From: Pseudarthrobacter sp. NIBRBAC000502770 | GTDB taxonomy: Bacteria > Actinomycetota > Actinomycetes > Actinomycetales > Micrococcaceae | Length of the DNA: 64,000 bases | Assembly (NCBI RefSeq): GCF_006517815.1 | Contig: NZ_CP041198.1 | Span: forward strand, 4,154,001-4,218,000 | Direction of reading: 5' to 3' | In this document: piece by piece, positions 41,906 to 50,146 of the stretch | Layout: each line of letters opens with the position of its first letter | How positions within the stretch are numbered: position 1 is the first letter of the stretch | Position numbers and translations under genes: made by a program | The notes under the pieces: generated by a model | What the model was told of the DNA's origin: nothing | What the model saw: only the letters and a program-made list of their open reading frames with translations | Database searches by the model: none

Positions 41906-42235
41906 ATGACCGAGAACACCACGTCCGCGGAGGACAAGTTCACCGCCAACGTCTCGCTGAGGCGCAACGACGAGCAGCATTGGTACGAGCTCCTGGTGGA
42001 CGGACAGCTCGCGGTGCAGGCCTTCTTCCACGACCTTCCAGGGCACATCGACTTCACCCACACCGAAACCGGCCGGGAGTTTGAGGGCCAGGGGCTGGGA
42101 AAGGTCCTGGCGCACTTTGCCCTGGATGACGTGGTGGCCACGGGCAAGCGGATCATCCCGCACTGCCCGTTTATTTCCAGCTACCTTCGCAAGCACGAAG
42201 GCTACGAGCAGTTTGTCGACTGGCCGGAGGGATGA
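41906..42235 (+). CDS. Small GNAT N-acetyltransferase-like protein
   Basis: 109 residues, the minimal Gcn5-related type (PF14542-like). The CoA-binding loop is FEGQGLGKVLAHFALDDV, preceded by the beta strand FTHTETGREF and followed by IIPHCPFISSYLRKHEGY. Too small for its own substrate domain, these proteins are of uncertain role. Closely follows the AT3 gene. Confidence 0.88.
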   Translation: MTENTTSAEDKFTANVSLRRNDEQHWYELLVDGQLAVQAFFHDLPGHIDFTHTETGREFEGQGLGKVLAHFALDDVVATGKRIIPHCPFISSYLRKHEGYEQFVDWPEG

Positions 42236-42243
42236 TCCCAGGA

Positions 42244-42263
42244 CGCCGGCATGAGTGCCGGCG
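42244..42263. terminator. Small hairpin between convergent genes
   Basis: CGCCGGC (42244-42250) and GCCGGCG (42257-42263) enclose ATGAGT. It lies directly after the GNAT stop and before the stop of the minus-strand gene, with no T-run. Confidence 0.55.
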
Positions 42264-42267
42264 GTGG

Positions 42268-42591
42268 TCAGCTTGCCAGGGCCTGGTCGCTGACTGCCGC
42301 TACGGTTCCCGGATCGTCAATGGTGAAGCCGCACGCGCAACGGTAGGTGACGATGCTCTCCGGCACGGAGCCGGGACGCAGGGCAACGACGGTGTTGCCG
42401 TCCACGTAGACGGGCTGCCGGACCGGAAGTTCGTCCGGATCGACGCGCTGCATCGGTGTACGGCAGTGCATGCGCGAGTTCAAGGTCATCAGCAGGCCGG
42501 CGTCCACGGGTACGGTGGTGGACAAGGCCGGGCCAGCTGTTTGGGTGCCTTCCCCGGACGCCGTCAGCTGGTGTTCCATTGCGGTGGTCAT
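42268..42591 (-). CDS. Hypothetical protein with C-terminal cysteine pair
   Basis: 107 residues; AAGGAAGAAC precedes ATG 42591. I do not recognise the family. A variable N-terminus is followed by LMTLNSRMHCRTPMQRVDPDEL and a C-terminal strand with YRCACGFTIDDPG. Three cysteines (M-H-C and C-A-C) could bind a metal as a small ribbon. No membrane segment or signal. A palindrome centred on CATG lies upstream at 42675-42693. Confidence 0.55.
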   Translation of the reverse strand: MTTAMEHQLTASGEGTQTAGPALSTTVPVDAGLLMTLNSRMHCRTPMQRVDPDELPVRQPVYVDGNTVVALRPGSVPESIVTYRCACGFTIDDPGTVAAVSDQALAS

Positions 42592-42674
42592 TATGTTCTT
42601 CCTTGGGCTTCTTCACGGAACCGCCGGCGGTGGCAGTCCCGCCGCGAACTGCTTGCGGAGGTTCATCTGTCACC

Positions 42675-42693
42675 ATAAGCAAAGCATGCTTAT
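42675..42693 (-). promoter_or_regulatory. Palindrome upstream of the 107-residue hypothetical gene
   Basis: ATAAGCA-AAGCA-TGCTTAT, perfect seven-base arms with a five-base centre, 84 bp upstream of the start codon. Its right part, CATGCTTATTAT (42685-42696), resembles CATGCTTACTAT at 23529-23540 upstream of the GlsB-like gene. Confidence 0.45.
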
Positions 42694-42716
42694 TATTTGG
42701 TGCACAAGTCAGGGCC

Positions 42717-43067
42717 TCATCTCCGGTTCCAGCCCCGCCGGCGCTGCCAAGTCCAGGCGTGCCAGAACAGCAGGGCAATCAGGACGGCAATCCCGCCGGA
42801 AATCCCCTGCGGGGCAAAGGCGAACACGAGATAGTCGAACGTGGCCCGGTCTCCCATGGACACGGACATGGGGTTGTTCAGCAGCGCCGACGCTCCGCCG
42901 GCAATCATTGCGGCGCACAGCAGCCACAGCGCCACGATGAACGGGTTGGGCGCCGGCCATGACCTTGGCGTCCCTGCCGGCTCAGCACCGTCTGCTTCAG
43001 GCGCTACGGGTTGTCCGTGTGTGTCCACTTCGCGGAATCCGAGCGCCCCGGAGTGTTGCTGTTCCAT
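42717..43067 (-). CDS. Hypothetical membrane protein
   Basis: 116 residues, not recognised. A soluble, Gly/Pro-rich N-terminus of about 40 residues precedes two hydrophobic segments (about 43-65 and 85-103) and a basic end (WQRRRGWNRR), consistent with a two-pass inner-membrane protein with the C-terminus inside. On the same strand as the 107-residue gene, 125 bp upstream. Codon use is like that of its neighbours. Confidence 0.6.
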   Translation of the reverse strand: MEQQHSGALGFREVDTHGQPVAPEADGAEPAGTPRSWPAPNPFIVALWLLCAAMIAGGASALLNNPMSVSMGDRATFDYLVFAFAPQGISGGIAVLIALLFWHAWTWQRRRGWNRR

Positions 43068-43155
43068 GTTTCCCCCTCACGGCAGCAGCCCGGCCGGCTG
43101 CCGGCGGTACCAGCCTAGCGGCCCACAGCATGCTCCCGCTGGCTAGGCTTGCAGC

Positions 43156-43929
43156 ATGACGCCAACCAGCACCCGAACCACAGCACTCGTCACCGGCGCC
43201 AGCGCCGGCCTGGGCCACGAATTCGCAAAGCAACTCGCCGCGCAGGGGCATGACGTGGTGCTGGTGGCGCGCAACGCCTCCCGGCTTGCGGCAACGGCGG
43301 AGGAATTCCAGCGCAGCTATGGCATCTCAGCTGAGGTGCTCGCCGCGGACCTGACGAAGGATGACGACGTCGCCGCCGTCGTCGAACGCCTGAAGGACCC
43401 TGCGCGGCCGGTGGGGATCCTGGTGAACAACGCCGGGATCGGCCTGCTGCACAACTTCGAGGACAACCACCCGGCGGAGGAGGCGAGCCACCTCAAGCTG
43501 CACGCGGAAACGTCCATGGTACTTACCCACGCGGCCCTCAAGGGCATGCTGGAACGCGGGGACGGCAGGATCATCAATGTGGCCAGCGTGGCGGCATTCC
43601 TGCCGCGCGGCACCTACTCGGCTGCGAAGGCGTGGCTGGTGAGTTTCAGCCGGTGGGCAAACCTGGCCTACCGCAAGCGCGGCGTCAAGGTCACCGCTGT
43701 CTGCCCTGGGTTCACCCACACCGAATTCCACGACCGGATGGGGATGGACAAATCGGTGGCCCCGTCCTGGACGTGGCTGCGGGCGGAGCGGGTGGTCCGG
43801 GAAGGCCTGGCGGACAACGAGCGCGGCAAGGCGGTGTCCATCCCGTCCAAGCGCTACAAAGTGGTGGCAGCGGTGGCCAAGGTGGCTCCGGCGCGGCTAA
43901 TGGCCGGGCCGGCGCGGAAGCCGAAGTAG
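43156..43929 (+). CDS. Short-chain dehydrogenase/reductase
   Basis: 257 residues. ALVTGASAGLGHEFAKQLAA, NNAGIGLLHNF, the Ser in INVASVAAFLP and Tyr-Lys in YSAAKAWL are all present. The GTYSAAKAWLVSFSRWA and CPGFTHTEFHDR pattern is that of the DltE/YdfG-like SDRs. Its last 33 bases overlap the 3' end of the convergent FUSC gene. Substrate unknown. Confidence 0.9.
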   Translation: MTPTSTRTTALVTGASAGLGHEFAKQLAAQGHDVVLVARNASRLAATAEEFQRSYGISAEVLAADLTKDDDVAAVVERLKDPARPVGILVNNAGIGLLHNFEDNHPAEEASHLKLHAETSMVLTHAALKGMLERGDGRIINVASVAAFLPRGTYSAAKAWLVSFSRWANLAYRKRGVKVTAVCPGFTHTEFHDRMGMDKSVAPSWTWLRAERVVREGLADNERGKAVSIPSKRYKVVAAVAKVAPARLMAGPARKPK

Positions 43930-45033
43930 GCCGGAGGTCCTGCCTCGAAGCCGGGGAATCCCCTTCTGCGGCCTCGAACCGGACCTGCGGACGGCCACCA
44001 CCACCAGGATCCCCAGCAGCGCGCCCACCAGCGTCTCCACGGCCCGCTCAAGGATCAGGACCCTCGGTCCAATGGGGGAGGCCAGCTGGGTCATCAGCAG
44101 GATGACAGGGGTGAACCAGACCATGGCCAGGCCGTAGTGCCGGGTCATGAACAGTTCAGTGGCGAACTGGAAGAGGATCACCAGCAGGGCCAGCACCACA
44201 CCCCGGTGCACCGGCTCCTGCAGGGCCGGGTACAGCGCGGACAGGGTCCACGGCCCGGGAATGAGGACGACGGCGGTGACGCCCAGCCCAATGAACGTCC
44301 CCACGATGCGGTGGACACCCCGCCGGACGCTGCTGGGGAGGTCTGCACCGGCGAGCGGTACGGCGGCTGCGGCCATGGCCCAGTGCGGGTGGCCGCTGCC
44401 GCTGATGACGCCCACCGTCCCGGCAGCACCCACCGCCAGGACGTACCGGGCGGCGTGCACCGACAACTCCCGGCGCCCCGCCGCCGAACGGCGCGGAACG
44501 CTCCGGGTGGCCCCTGGCTCCCAGGACCGCCGCCGCACCCAGCCGCTGAATCCAACCAGGATGGAAAACACCGACGATCCCGCTGCGATAAGCAGGGCGG
44601 CGTACCAGGGGACCGCGGTGGGAACGGAAGCGCAGGCACCCAGGGCGAGGATCCCGAAGAAGGGCCCGTTAGGTTTCAGCCGCACCCTGTCCGCGTAGAC
44701 CGAGCCTACGCCGGCCAGTGTGGCTTCCACGGCCACCAGCCACCAGGAATGGATGTGGTTGATGGACAGGGTTACGCCCACGGCCACGCCGGTGAGCAGT
44801 ACCAGGGCACCTTGGCCCTGGTGGCGGAGCCGCAGCTGGTGCGGTTCCTGCCGGCCGTACATGCCGGTCAGCGCGCCGAAGACGGCGTAGATGATGAGGT
44901 CCGCGCGGCCCAGGGCCAGCAGGAGCAACGAGGGGACAGCCACGCTGATGGCCACGCGGAGGGCGGCAAGGTGGTCTCCGTTGGCGGGTTCGAGCCGGTG
45001 CAGTGCGCGCACCTGCTCCTTGACGCGCTTCAT
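43897..45033 (-). CDS. FUSC-family membrane protein
   Basis: 378 residues from ATG 45033. Two sets of hydrophobic segments (LRVAISVAVPSLLLLALG, AVFGALTGMYGR; then YVLAVGAAGTVGVISGSGHP, VVLALLVILFQFATELFM) with the FUSC_2-type HWAMAAAAVPL, SSVRRGVHRIVGTFIGLGV core. Aromatic-acid exporter (AaeB) and fusaric acid resistance proteins belong here. The longer frame to 45114 lacks a start with a ribosome site. Convergent with, and overlapping, the SDR gene. Confidence 0.85.
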   Translation of the reverse strand: MKRVKEQVRALHRLEPANGDHLAALRVAISVAVPSLLLLALGRADLIIYAVFGALTGMYGRQEPHQLRLRHQGQGALVLLTGVAVGVTLSINHIHSWWLVAVEATLAGVGSVYADRVRLKPNGPFFGILALGACASVPTAVPWYAALLIAAGSSVFSILVGFSGWVRRRSWEPGATRSVPRRSAAGRRELSVHAARYVLAVGAAGTVGVISGSGHPHWAMAAAAVPLAGADLPSSVRRGVHRIVGTFIGLGVTAVVLIPGPWTLSALYPALQEPVHRGVVLALLVILFQFATELFMTRHYGLAMVWFTPVILLMTQLASPIGPRVLILERAVETLVGALLGILVVVAVRRSGSRPQKGIPRLRGRTSGLLRLPRRPGH

Positions 45034-45153
45034 GGTCGACCTGTCCTGTTTTGGTGGGGGCACAGCAGCCCGGGGGCCCTTGTGAAAGTACCACCGCGCC
45101 GCGGGCACCGTCATATGCGGTCAGTCATAAGGGGACATCAGGCGGGCACGCAA

Positions 45154-45199
45154 AGGCCCGTCCCGCGTGGTTCCCCAAGGAACCACGCGGGACGGGCCT
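45154..45199 (-). terminator. Strong terminator after the MHS transporter gene
   Basis: Perfect 21-base arms at 45154-45174 and 45179-45199 enclose CCAA, followed on the minus strand by TTTGCG. It lies 41 bp after the stop at 45240. Confidence 0.93.
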
Positions 45200-45239
45200 G
45201 TGAGCGTGGGCTACAAGAATGCCCGGCCGGCCGGCGGGA

Positions 45240-46829
45240 CTACGCCCTGGCCGGGACCCCGCGGTGGGAGTGAGGGTCGGTGCCGTCATGGGTGTCGAAC
45301 GGCAGCTCGTCCAGGTTGATCAGCGGGTTCTCGTCCTGGGTGGCCACCAGTTCCTTCGCCTCGGCCTGGGTGTCGACGCTGGGCATCGATCCCGGGAGCG
45401 GGCGGTTGGCGGATTCCTTCAGGAAGTAGATGGCGATGGCACCGGCCAGGGACGTGGCCATCAGGTAGTATGCGGGCATCATGTCGTTGCCGGTGGCGCC
45501 GATCAGCGCGGCCACGATGAACGGGGTAGTGCCGCCGAAGATGGCTACCGCGAAGTTGTAGGCGATGCCCATGGCACCGTACCGGCTGGACGTGGGGAAC
45601 TGGGCCGGGAGCGCCGAGGCCAGGTTGGCCACGTAGAAGGTCACGGGGAACGCAATGAGCGCCAGTCCGGCAAGGGTGGACCAGATCTGTCCAATACCGA
45701 TCAGCATGAAGGCCGGAATGGCCAGGACGATGGTGCTGACCGCGCCGATCCAGAGCACGGGCCGGCGGCCGATCCGGTCGGAGAGCTTGCCGGTCAGCGG
45801 GATGCAGAGGCTCATGACCACCAGCACGGGGATGGTCAGCAGCGTGCCGTGAACTTCGTCGTAGCCCTTGGAGTCCGTCAGGTACGTGGGCATGTAGGAC
45901 GTCAGCGCGTAACCTGCCGTGTTGGCGGCGGCAACAACCACCATGGCGACGATGATGGGGCGCCAGTGGGCCTTGATGATACCGACGGGGCCCTTGGCCT
46001 GTGCGGTTTCACCTTCGGACGCGGTCCGGGCATGCTCTTCCTGGGCATCAAGGGTGGCCTGGAACTGCGGCGATTCCTCGATCTTGCTCCGGAAGTACAC
46101 GGCGATGATGCCCAGCGGGCCGGCCACGAGGAACGGGATGCGCCATCCCCACTCCTCCATGGTGCCCTGGCCCAGGGTCAGCTGCAGGACTGATACCAGG
46201 GCGGCGCCGATGGCGAAGCCCAGGTAGCTGCCCAGGTCCAGGAAGCTGGCAAAGAAGCCGCGGCGTTTGTCGGCGGCATATTCACTGACGAACGTGGTGG
46301 CGCCGGCGTACTCGCCGCCGGTGGAGAAGCCCTGGATGACCTTGAGGAGGACCAGGAGCGCCGCAGCCCAGAGGCCGATCTGGGCGTATCCGGGAAGGAG
46401 GCCGACGGCGAACGTGCTGGCCGCCATGATCATCAGCGTGGTGGCCAGGATCTTTTGGCGGCCGATCTTGTCGCCCAGCCAGCCGAAGATCACGCCGCCC
46501 AGCGGACGGGCGATGAAGGTGGCGGCAAAGGTCCCCAGCAGGAACAGCGTCTGGGTGGTGGGATCGGATTCGGGGAGGAAGACCGGGCCCATGGTGGTGA
46601 TGAGGTAGCCGAAAACGCCTACGTCGTACCATTCCATGGTGTTGCCAACAATGGTTCCGCCGAGTGCTTTTTTCAGCATCGGCTGGTCAACCACGTTGAC
46701 ATCGGATTCCTTAAGCCGGCGCCGCGGCAGCAGCCTGGGCTTCTTGGCAGCCGTGGGGGCTGCCGGGTCGGTTCCGCGGGCGTTCCCAACGCCGGCTGGA
46801 GAGTGGATACTGCTTCGGTCTGTGGGCAT
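45240..46829 (-). CDS. MFS transporter, metabolite:H+ symporter (ProP-like) family
   Basis: 529 residues from ATG 46829 (AGGAG nine bases upstream; ATG 46853 has none). TIVGNTMEWYDVGVFGYLIT at the first helix, GWLGDKIGRQKILATTLMIM and GKLSDRIGRRPVL loops, and QGFSTGGEYAGATTFVSEYA are the MHS signatures shared with ProP and KgtP. Twelve hydrophobic segments, with a hydrophilic N-terminus of about 50 and a C-terminal tail of about 60 residues. Probably imports a carboxylate or osmolyte by proton symport. Confidence 0.9.
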   Translation of the reverse strand: MPTDRSSIHSPAGVGNARGTDPAAPTAAKKPRLLPRRRLKESDVNVVDQPMLKKALGGTIVGNTMEWYDVGVFGYLITTMGPVFLPESDPTTQTLFLLGTFAATFIARPLGGVIFGWLGDKIGRQKILATTLMIMAASTFAVGLLPGYAQIGLWAAALLVLLKVIQGFSTGGEYAGATTFVSEYAADKRRGFFASFLDLGSYLGFAIGAALVSVLQLTLGQGTMEEWGWRIPFLVAGPLGIIAVYFRSKIEESPQFQATLDAQEEHARTASEGETAQAKGPVGIIKAHWRPIIVAMVVVAAANTAGYALTSYMPTYLTDSKGYDEVHGTLLTIPVLVVMSLCIPLTGKLSDRIGRRPVLWIGAVSTIVLAIPAFMLIGIGQIWSTLAGLALIAFPVTFYVANLASALPAQFPTSSRYGAMGIAYNFAVAIFGGTTPFIVAALIGATGNDMMPAYYLMATSLAGAIAIYFLKESANRPLPGSMPSVDTQAEAKELVATQDENPLINLDELPFDTHDGTDPHSHRGVPARA

Positions 46830-47261
46830 TTGGGCAACTCCTGTGGAGGTCATTTGCTTGCGACTTGTAGCTGCCCCGCTCCGGGCAGGCCTTCAATTTT
46901 ACGGGAAATCAGTACCGTTGGCTCGCCGGATGGCCTAGGATTCGCCCGTTTGAACCTCTGGATCGGGGGTGATCCGAAGATTTTTCCGGCGGTTTTCCCG
47001 CGTGATCATTGGGAAGCAGGCTGACGAAGCGGATTGTTACCGAATTTTTTCGTCGACAGCCGGTTCCGGGGCAGTTTTGGCCGGTGATGCCGCACTAAAA
47101 GTGACCGCCGCCACCGCCTGTGGAGGGGGTTCACAGGAGCCTTTGACGTGCCTATGGTAGAGCGATGAACACACTTCTTTCCGGGCGGTAGTCCACGCGC
47201 CCGGGCGCTTTGGTTGGCGTTTCGTTTCAAGGAAGAACGAGGGAAAGAAGGAAAGCAGACC
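46830..47261. other. Intergenic stretch with a possible promoter, no gene supported
   Basis: 432 bp between the start of the MHS gene and the 85-residue plus-strand gene. The section 46890-47100 is A/T-richer than its surroundings. A promoter-like pair is seen at 47130-47158 (separate entry). A very short frame, MNTLLSGR, lies at 47165-47191; nothing marks it as real. No tRNA-like fold or repeat was recognised. Confidence 0.5.
47130..47158 (+). promoter_or_regulatory. Possible promoter of the 85-residue gene
   Basis: TTCACA (47130-47135) and TATGGT (47153-47158) are spaced by 17 bases and lie 103 bp upstream of the ATG at 47262. The match to sigma-70 consensus is fair, four of six in each box. 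Confidence 0.45.
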
Positions 47262-47519
47262 ATGGAAGAATCCAGCCAGTTCCACATCAAGCCTGAGGTC
47301 GCGGACCACCTTGCCGCAGCCATGGACGCACCGGTGGCCCCCGGACCCGCAGCAACCGGGGCGGGCATCCCCTTGGCAGGGCAGGGCGGTTGGCCGGACG
47401 GCTACGGGAAGCGGCAGCACCCGAAGGACCGCAACGCGGGGCATGGGCGGATGGGCCACGAGGCCGCCGTGGTGGCGGTCCACCGGACCGGCCGGCCGCA
47501 GATGCCGCACTCCTCGTAG
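47262..47519 (+). CDS. Hypothetical protein
   Basis: 85 residues; AAGGAAAG precedes ATG 47262. No recognised domain. Hydrophilic, with MEESSQFHIKPEVADHLAAA at the N-terminus and a Gly/His/Arg-rich second half (PDGYGKRQHPKDRNAGHGR). No signal or membrane segment. It lies before the ligD gene, which faces it, and is separated from it by a 58-bp palindrome. Confidence 0.55.
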   Translation: MEESSQFHIKPEVADHLAAAMDAPVAPGPAATGAGIPLAGQGGWPDGYGKRQHPKDRNAGHGRMGHEAAVVAVHRTGRPQMPHSS

Positions 47520-47540
47520 GCGACACCTGGAACCACTCTC

Positions 47541-47598
47541 GACACGCAAATTACCTGGCGCCCCCGAAATTTGGCGGGCGCCAGGTAATTTGCGCGTC
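47541..47598. repeat. 58-bp near-perfect palindrome
   Basis: Centred on AAATTT at 47567-47572, 26 of 29 base pairs match across the centre. The uninterrupted arms are 47545-47563 and 47576-47594. It lies between the convergent hypothetical and ligD genes and could be a bidirectional terminator. The strange composition (A/T-rich ends and centre in a G/C-rich setting) fits an extragenic palindromic element as well. Confidence 0.75.
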
Positions 47599-47628
47599 GT
47601 GGGATGGTTGGCGCGTCGAAAACCCGGG

Positions 47629-50106
47629 TCAGCTTTCCCGCACCACGTCCGACGGGTCCTTGTCCACGCGCCAGCCCCGCCAGCGAGGATGCCGAAGCCT
47701 GCCGGGCCCCGTCCATTCGCTGTAGGTTACTTCGCCTACCAGCTCCGGTGACACCCAGTGGGCATCGGCGGAATCCGGGCGGGGCACGTCGTGGAAGGGC
47801 GACGTCTTCCGGCCAAGGCGTTCCACCGTCTGCCGCAGTTCCGTAAGCTCCCGGCTGCTGAAACCAGAACCCACGCGGCCCACGTACTGCAGCTTGCCGC
47901 CGTCGGGAATTCCCACCAGCAGCGACCCCACGGTGTCCTGGCGGCCGCCCTTTCCCGGCCGCCAGCCACCCACCACCACCTCCTGGGTTTGCTCCGTCTT
48001 GAGCTTGATCCAGGTCCTGGTCCGCTGCCCGCTCACGTAGCGGCTGTCCGTCCGCTTGGCCATCACCCCTTCAAGGCCAAGCTCCCGGGCGCTGTCGAGG
48101 AGGAGGTCCACGGATTCCTCGAGCACCATGGACAGGTCCACCGGGCAGCCGGAGGGCGCAAAAAAGTCCTCCAGCCGCTGCCTCCGTGTGCTGAGGGGCA
48201 GCCGCCGGAGGTCCTCTCCGTTGTGGAACAGGAGATCGAACAGCATCAGCTGGACCGGGATGGCCGTACGGGCTTTGGCGACGTCGGCCGCCCGGGTGAG
48301 TTTCATCCGCCCCTGCAGCAGGCCAAAGTCAGGCCTTCCGCCAGGCCCGACGGCGATAATCTCACCATCAGCCACGAACGGCTGCTCCGGCCAGCAGGCC
48401 CGGTCCGTGAACTCGGGGTAGGTCCTGGTGACATCATTGCCGTTGCGGGAGAAGATCCGGATCTTTTCGGTGTCCGCTACCAGAAGGGCCCGGACACCGT
48501 CCCACTTGAGCTCGTACTGCCACGCACTTCCCTGAAGGTCTGCCGCCGTCCCGGCGGTAGCCATCATAGGTGCGTAATCCAGGGGGTCCGCGGACGCGCT
48601 GATGGCTGGTGCCGGGGCAACGGCAGGCTCTTTTCCGCTGGTGTCCCGGGACGGTTCCTGTGCCGCCGGAGCCGCATGCCGCCGTCGTCCACCCTGCTTT
48701 TCCTGGTCCATCAGGTGGATGAGCCACTGGCCGCCGTCGTCCGTGCCCTGGCCGCGTCCGGTGTGGATGAGCGCCACTTTCTTCCTGCCGCCCAGGCCGC
48801 CGCCTTCGGATCCGTCCAGCGTGACGATGACTTCCTTGCCGTTGATCCACTTGTGCAGCTGGTATGTGCCGGTGTCCCAGATAGTCATCTCACCTGCCCC
48901 GTACTGCCCCTTGGGAATGGTCCCGTGGAAGGTGAGGTAGTCCATGGGATGGTCCTCGGTCTGGACCGCCAGGTGGTTTTTGTCCCCGGCCTCGGGAATG
49001 CCTTTGGGCAGCGCCCATGACGCCAGGACGCCTTCGTGTTCCAGCCGCAGGTCCCAGTGCAGCCGGCTGGCGTGGTGCTCCTGGATGACAAAGCTGTTGC
49101 CGCCGGAGGGGATCCCCGCAAATGGTTCGGGTGTTTCCCGCGGGTCCCGCATGGAGCGGTACCTGCCCAGGCGCGGGTCGCCGTCGTGCGTGTCCTCCTG
49201 GCCGGCGGCACCTGCCGCAGCGTTGACGACGGCGGCGAACGGGTCCTTGCCGTCGCTCACCCGGCGCAGCACCTCCTGGTAGTCCAGGTGCTTGAGCTTC
49301 GGCGACTGGATTTCCCGCCACGTCCGCGGGGCTGCCACCATGGGCGTAGGCCTGCCGCGCAGCGAGTAGGGGACCACGGTGGTTTTCGCGGCATTGTTCT
49401 GGCTCCAGTCCACCAGCACCTTGCCTTTTCGCAGGGTTTTCTTCATGTCGCTGACGGCAAGGTCCGGGTGGTCCGCTTCAAGGGCGCGTGCCAGTTCCCG
49501 GGCAAAGGCGGAGATCTGTTCCGAGGTCTGGGTCCCGTCCAGCGCCGCGTAGAGGTGGATGCCCTTGCTGCCGCTGGTGACCGGCACCGGGTCCAGCCCC
49601 ACATCCTCCAGGATGGCCCGCGCCAGCAGGGCCACCTCCCGGCATTCCGGCAGTCCGGCGCCCTCTCCCGGGTCCAGGTCCAGCACCAGCCGGTCCGGGT
49701 TGAGCTGGTTGCCGTGCGAATCCACCCGCCACTGGGGCACATGGATTTCGAGCGAATTGATCTGGCCGAACCACGTCAGCGTTGCGGCGTCATTGACCAG
49801 CGGGTAATGGATGGTCCGGTCCTTGTGGGTAATCGCCGCCCGCGGCAACCAGCCGGGCGCCGAATCCTCCAGGTCCTTCTGGAAGAACACCTCGCCGGGT
49901 TTGTCCGCGGTGCCCACTCCGTTGACCCACCGCTTGCGGGTGGCCGGACGGTTGGCCGCGGCCGGGATCAGGACGTGGGCCACCGCGGCATAGTAGGCCA
50001 GCACGTCGGCCTTGGTGGTGCCGGTCTCCGGATAGATGATTTTGTCCAGGTTGGTGAGCGTTAATTCGCGTCCCGCCACCCGGACACGTTCCCTACTGCC
50101 GGCCAC
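47629..50106 (-). CDS. ligD: Multifunctional NHEJ ligase LigD (polymerase, phosphoesterase, ATP-dependent ligase)
   Basis: 825 residues, Pol-PE-Lig order as in mycobacteria. Pol (about 10-300): LTNLDKIIYPETG, metal-binding Asp in LVLDLDPGEG, TSGSKGIHLYAAL. PE (about 320-470): FVIQEHHASRLHWDLRLEHEGV, LPKGIP, GAGEMTIWDTG. Ligase (about 525-820): nucleotidyl Lys in YELKWDGVRALL, FVADGEIIAV, LEGVMAKR, WIKLK. GTG 50106 has GGAGGTGA seven bases upstream. It seals double-strand breaks with Ku, divergent 40 bp away. Confidence 0.95.
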   Translation of the reverse strand: MAGSRERVRVAGRELTLTNLDKIIYPETGTTKADVLAYYAAVAHVLIPAAANRPATRKRWVNGVGTADKPGEVFFQKDLEDSAPGWLPRAAITHKDRTIHYPLVNDAATLTWFGQINSLEIHVPQWRVDSHGNQLNPDRLVLDLDPGEGAGLPECREVALLARAILEDVGLDPVPVTSGSKGIHLYAALDGTQTSEQISAFARELARALEADHPDLAVSDMKKTLRKGKVLVDWSQNNAAKTTVVPYSLRGRPTPMVAAPRTWREIQSPKLKHLDYQEVLRRVSDGKDPFAAVVNAAAGAAGQEDTHDGDPRLGRYRSMRDPRETPEPFAGIPSGGNSFVIQEHHASRLHWDLRLEHEGVLASWALPKGIPEAGDKNHLAVQTEDHPMDYLTFHGTIPKGQYGAGEMTIWDTGTYQLHKWINGKEVIVTLDGSEGGGLGGRKKVALIHTGRGQGTDDGGQWLIHLMDQEKQGGRRRHAAPAAQEPSRDTSGKEPAVAPAPAISASADPLDYAPMMATAGTAADLQGSAWQYELKWDGVRALLVADTEKIRIFSRNGNDVTRTYPEFTDRACWPEQPFVADGEIIAVGPGGRPDFGLLQGRMKLTRAADVAKARTAIPVQLMLFDLLFHNGEDLRRLPLSTRRQRLEDFFAPSGCPVDLSMVLEESVDLLLDSARELGLEGVMAKRTDSRYVSGQRTRTWIKLKTEQTQEVVVGGWRPGKGGRQDTVGSLLVGIPDGGKLQYVGRVGSGFSSRELTELRQTVERLGRKTSPFHDVPRPDSADAHWVSPELVGEVTYSEWTGPGRLRHPRWRGWRVDKDPSDVVRES

Positions 50107-50146
50107 GGGTCTTCACCTCCGGCCCGCACTGATGTTGACTGTATGA

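Noticed and set aside
47165..47191. Eight-codon frame as a possible leader peptide before the 85-residue gene
   Set aside because: No attenuator hairpins or codon bias towards one amino acid; frames of this length are expected by chance.
47758..50064. Plus-strand frames of 340-420 codons opposite ligD
   Set aside because: Antisense to all three catalytic domains of LigD, with no start signals or domains.
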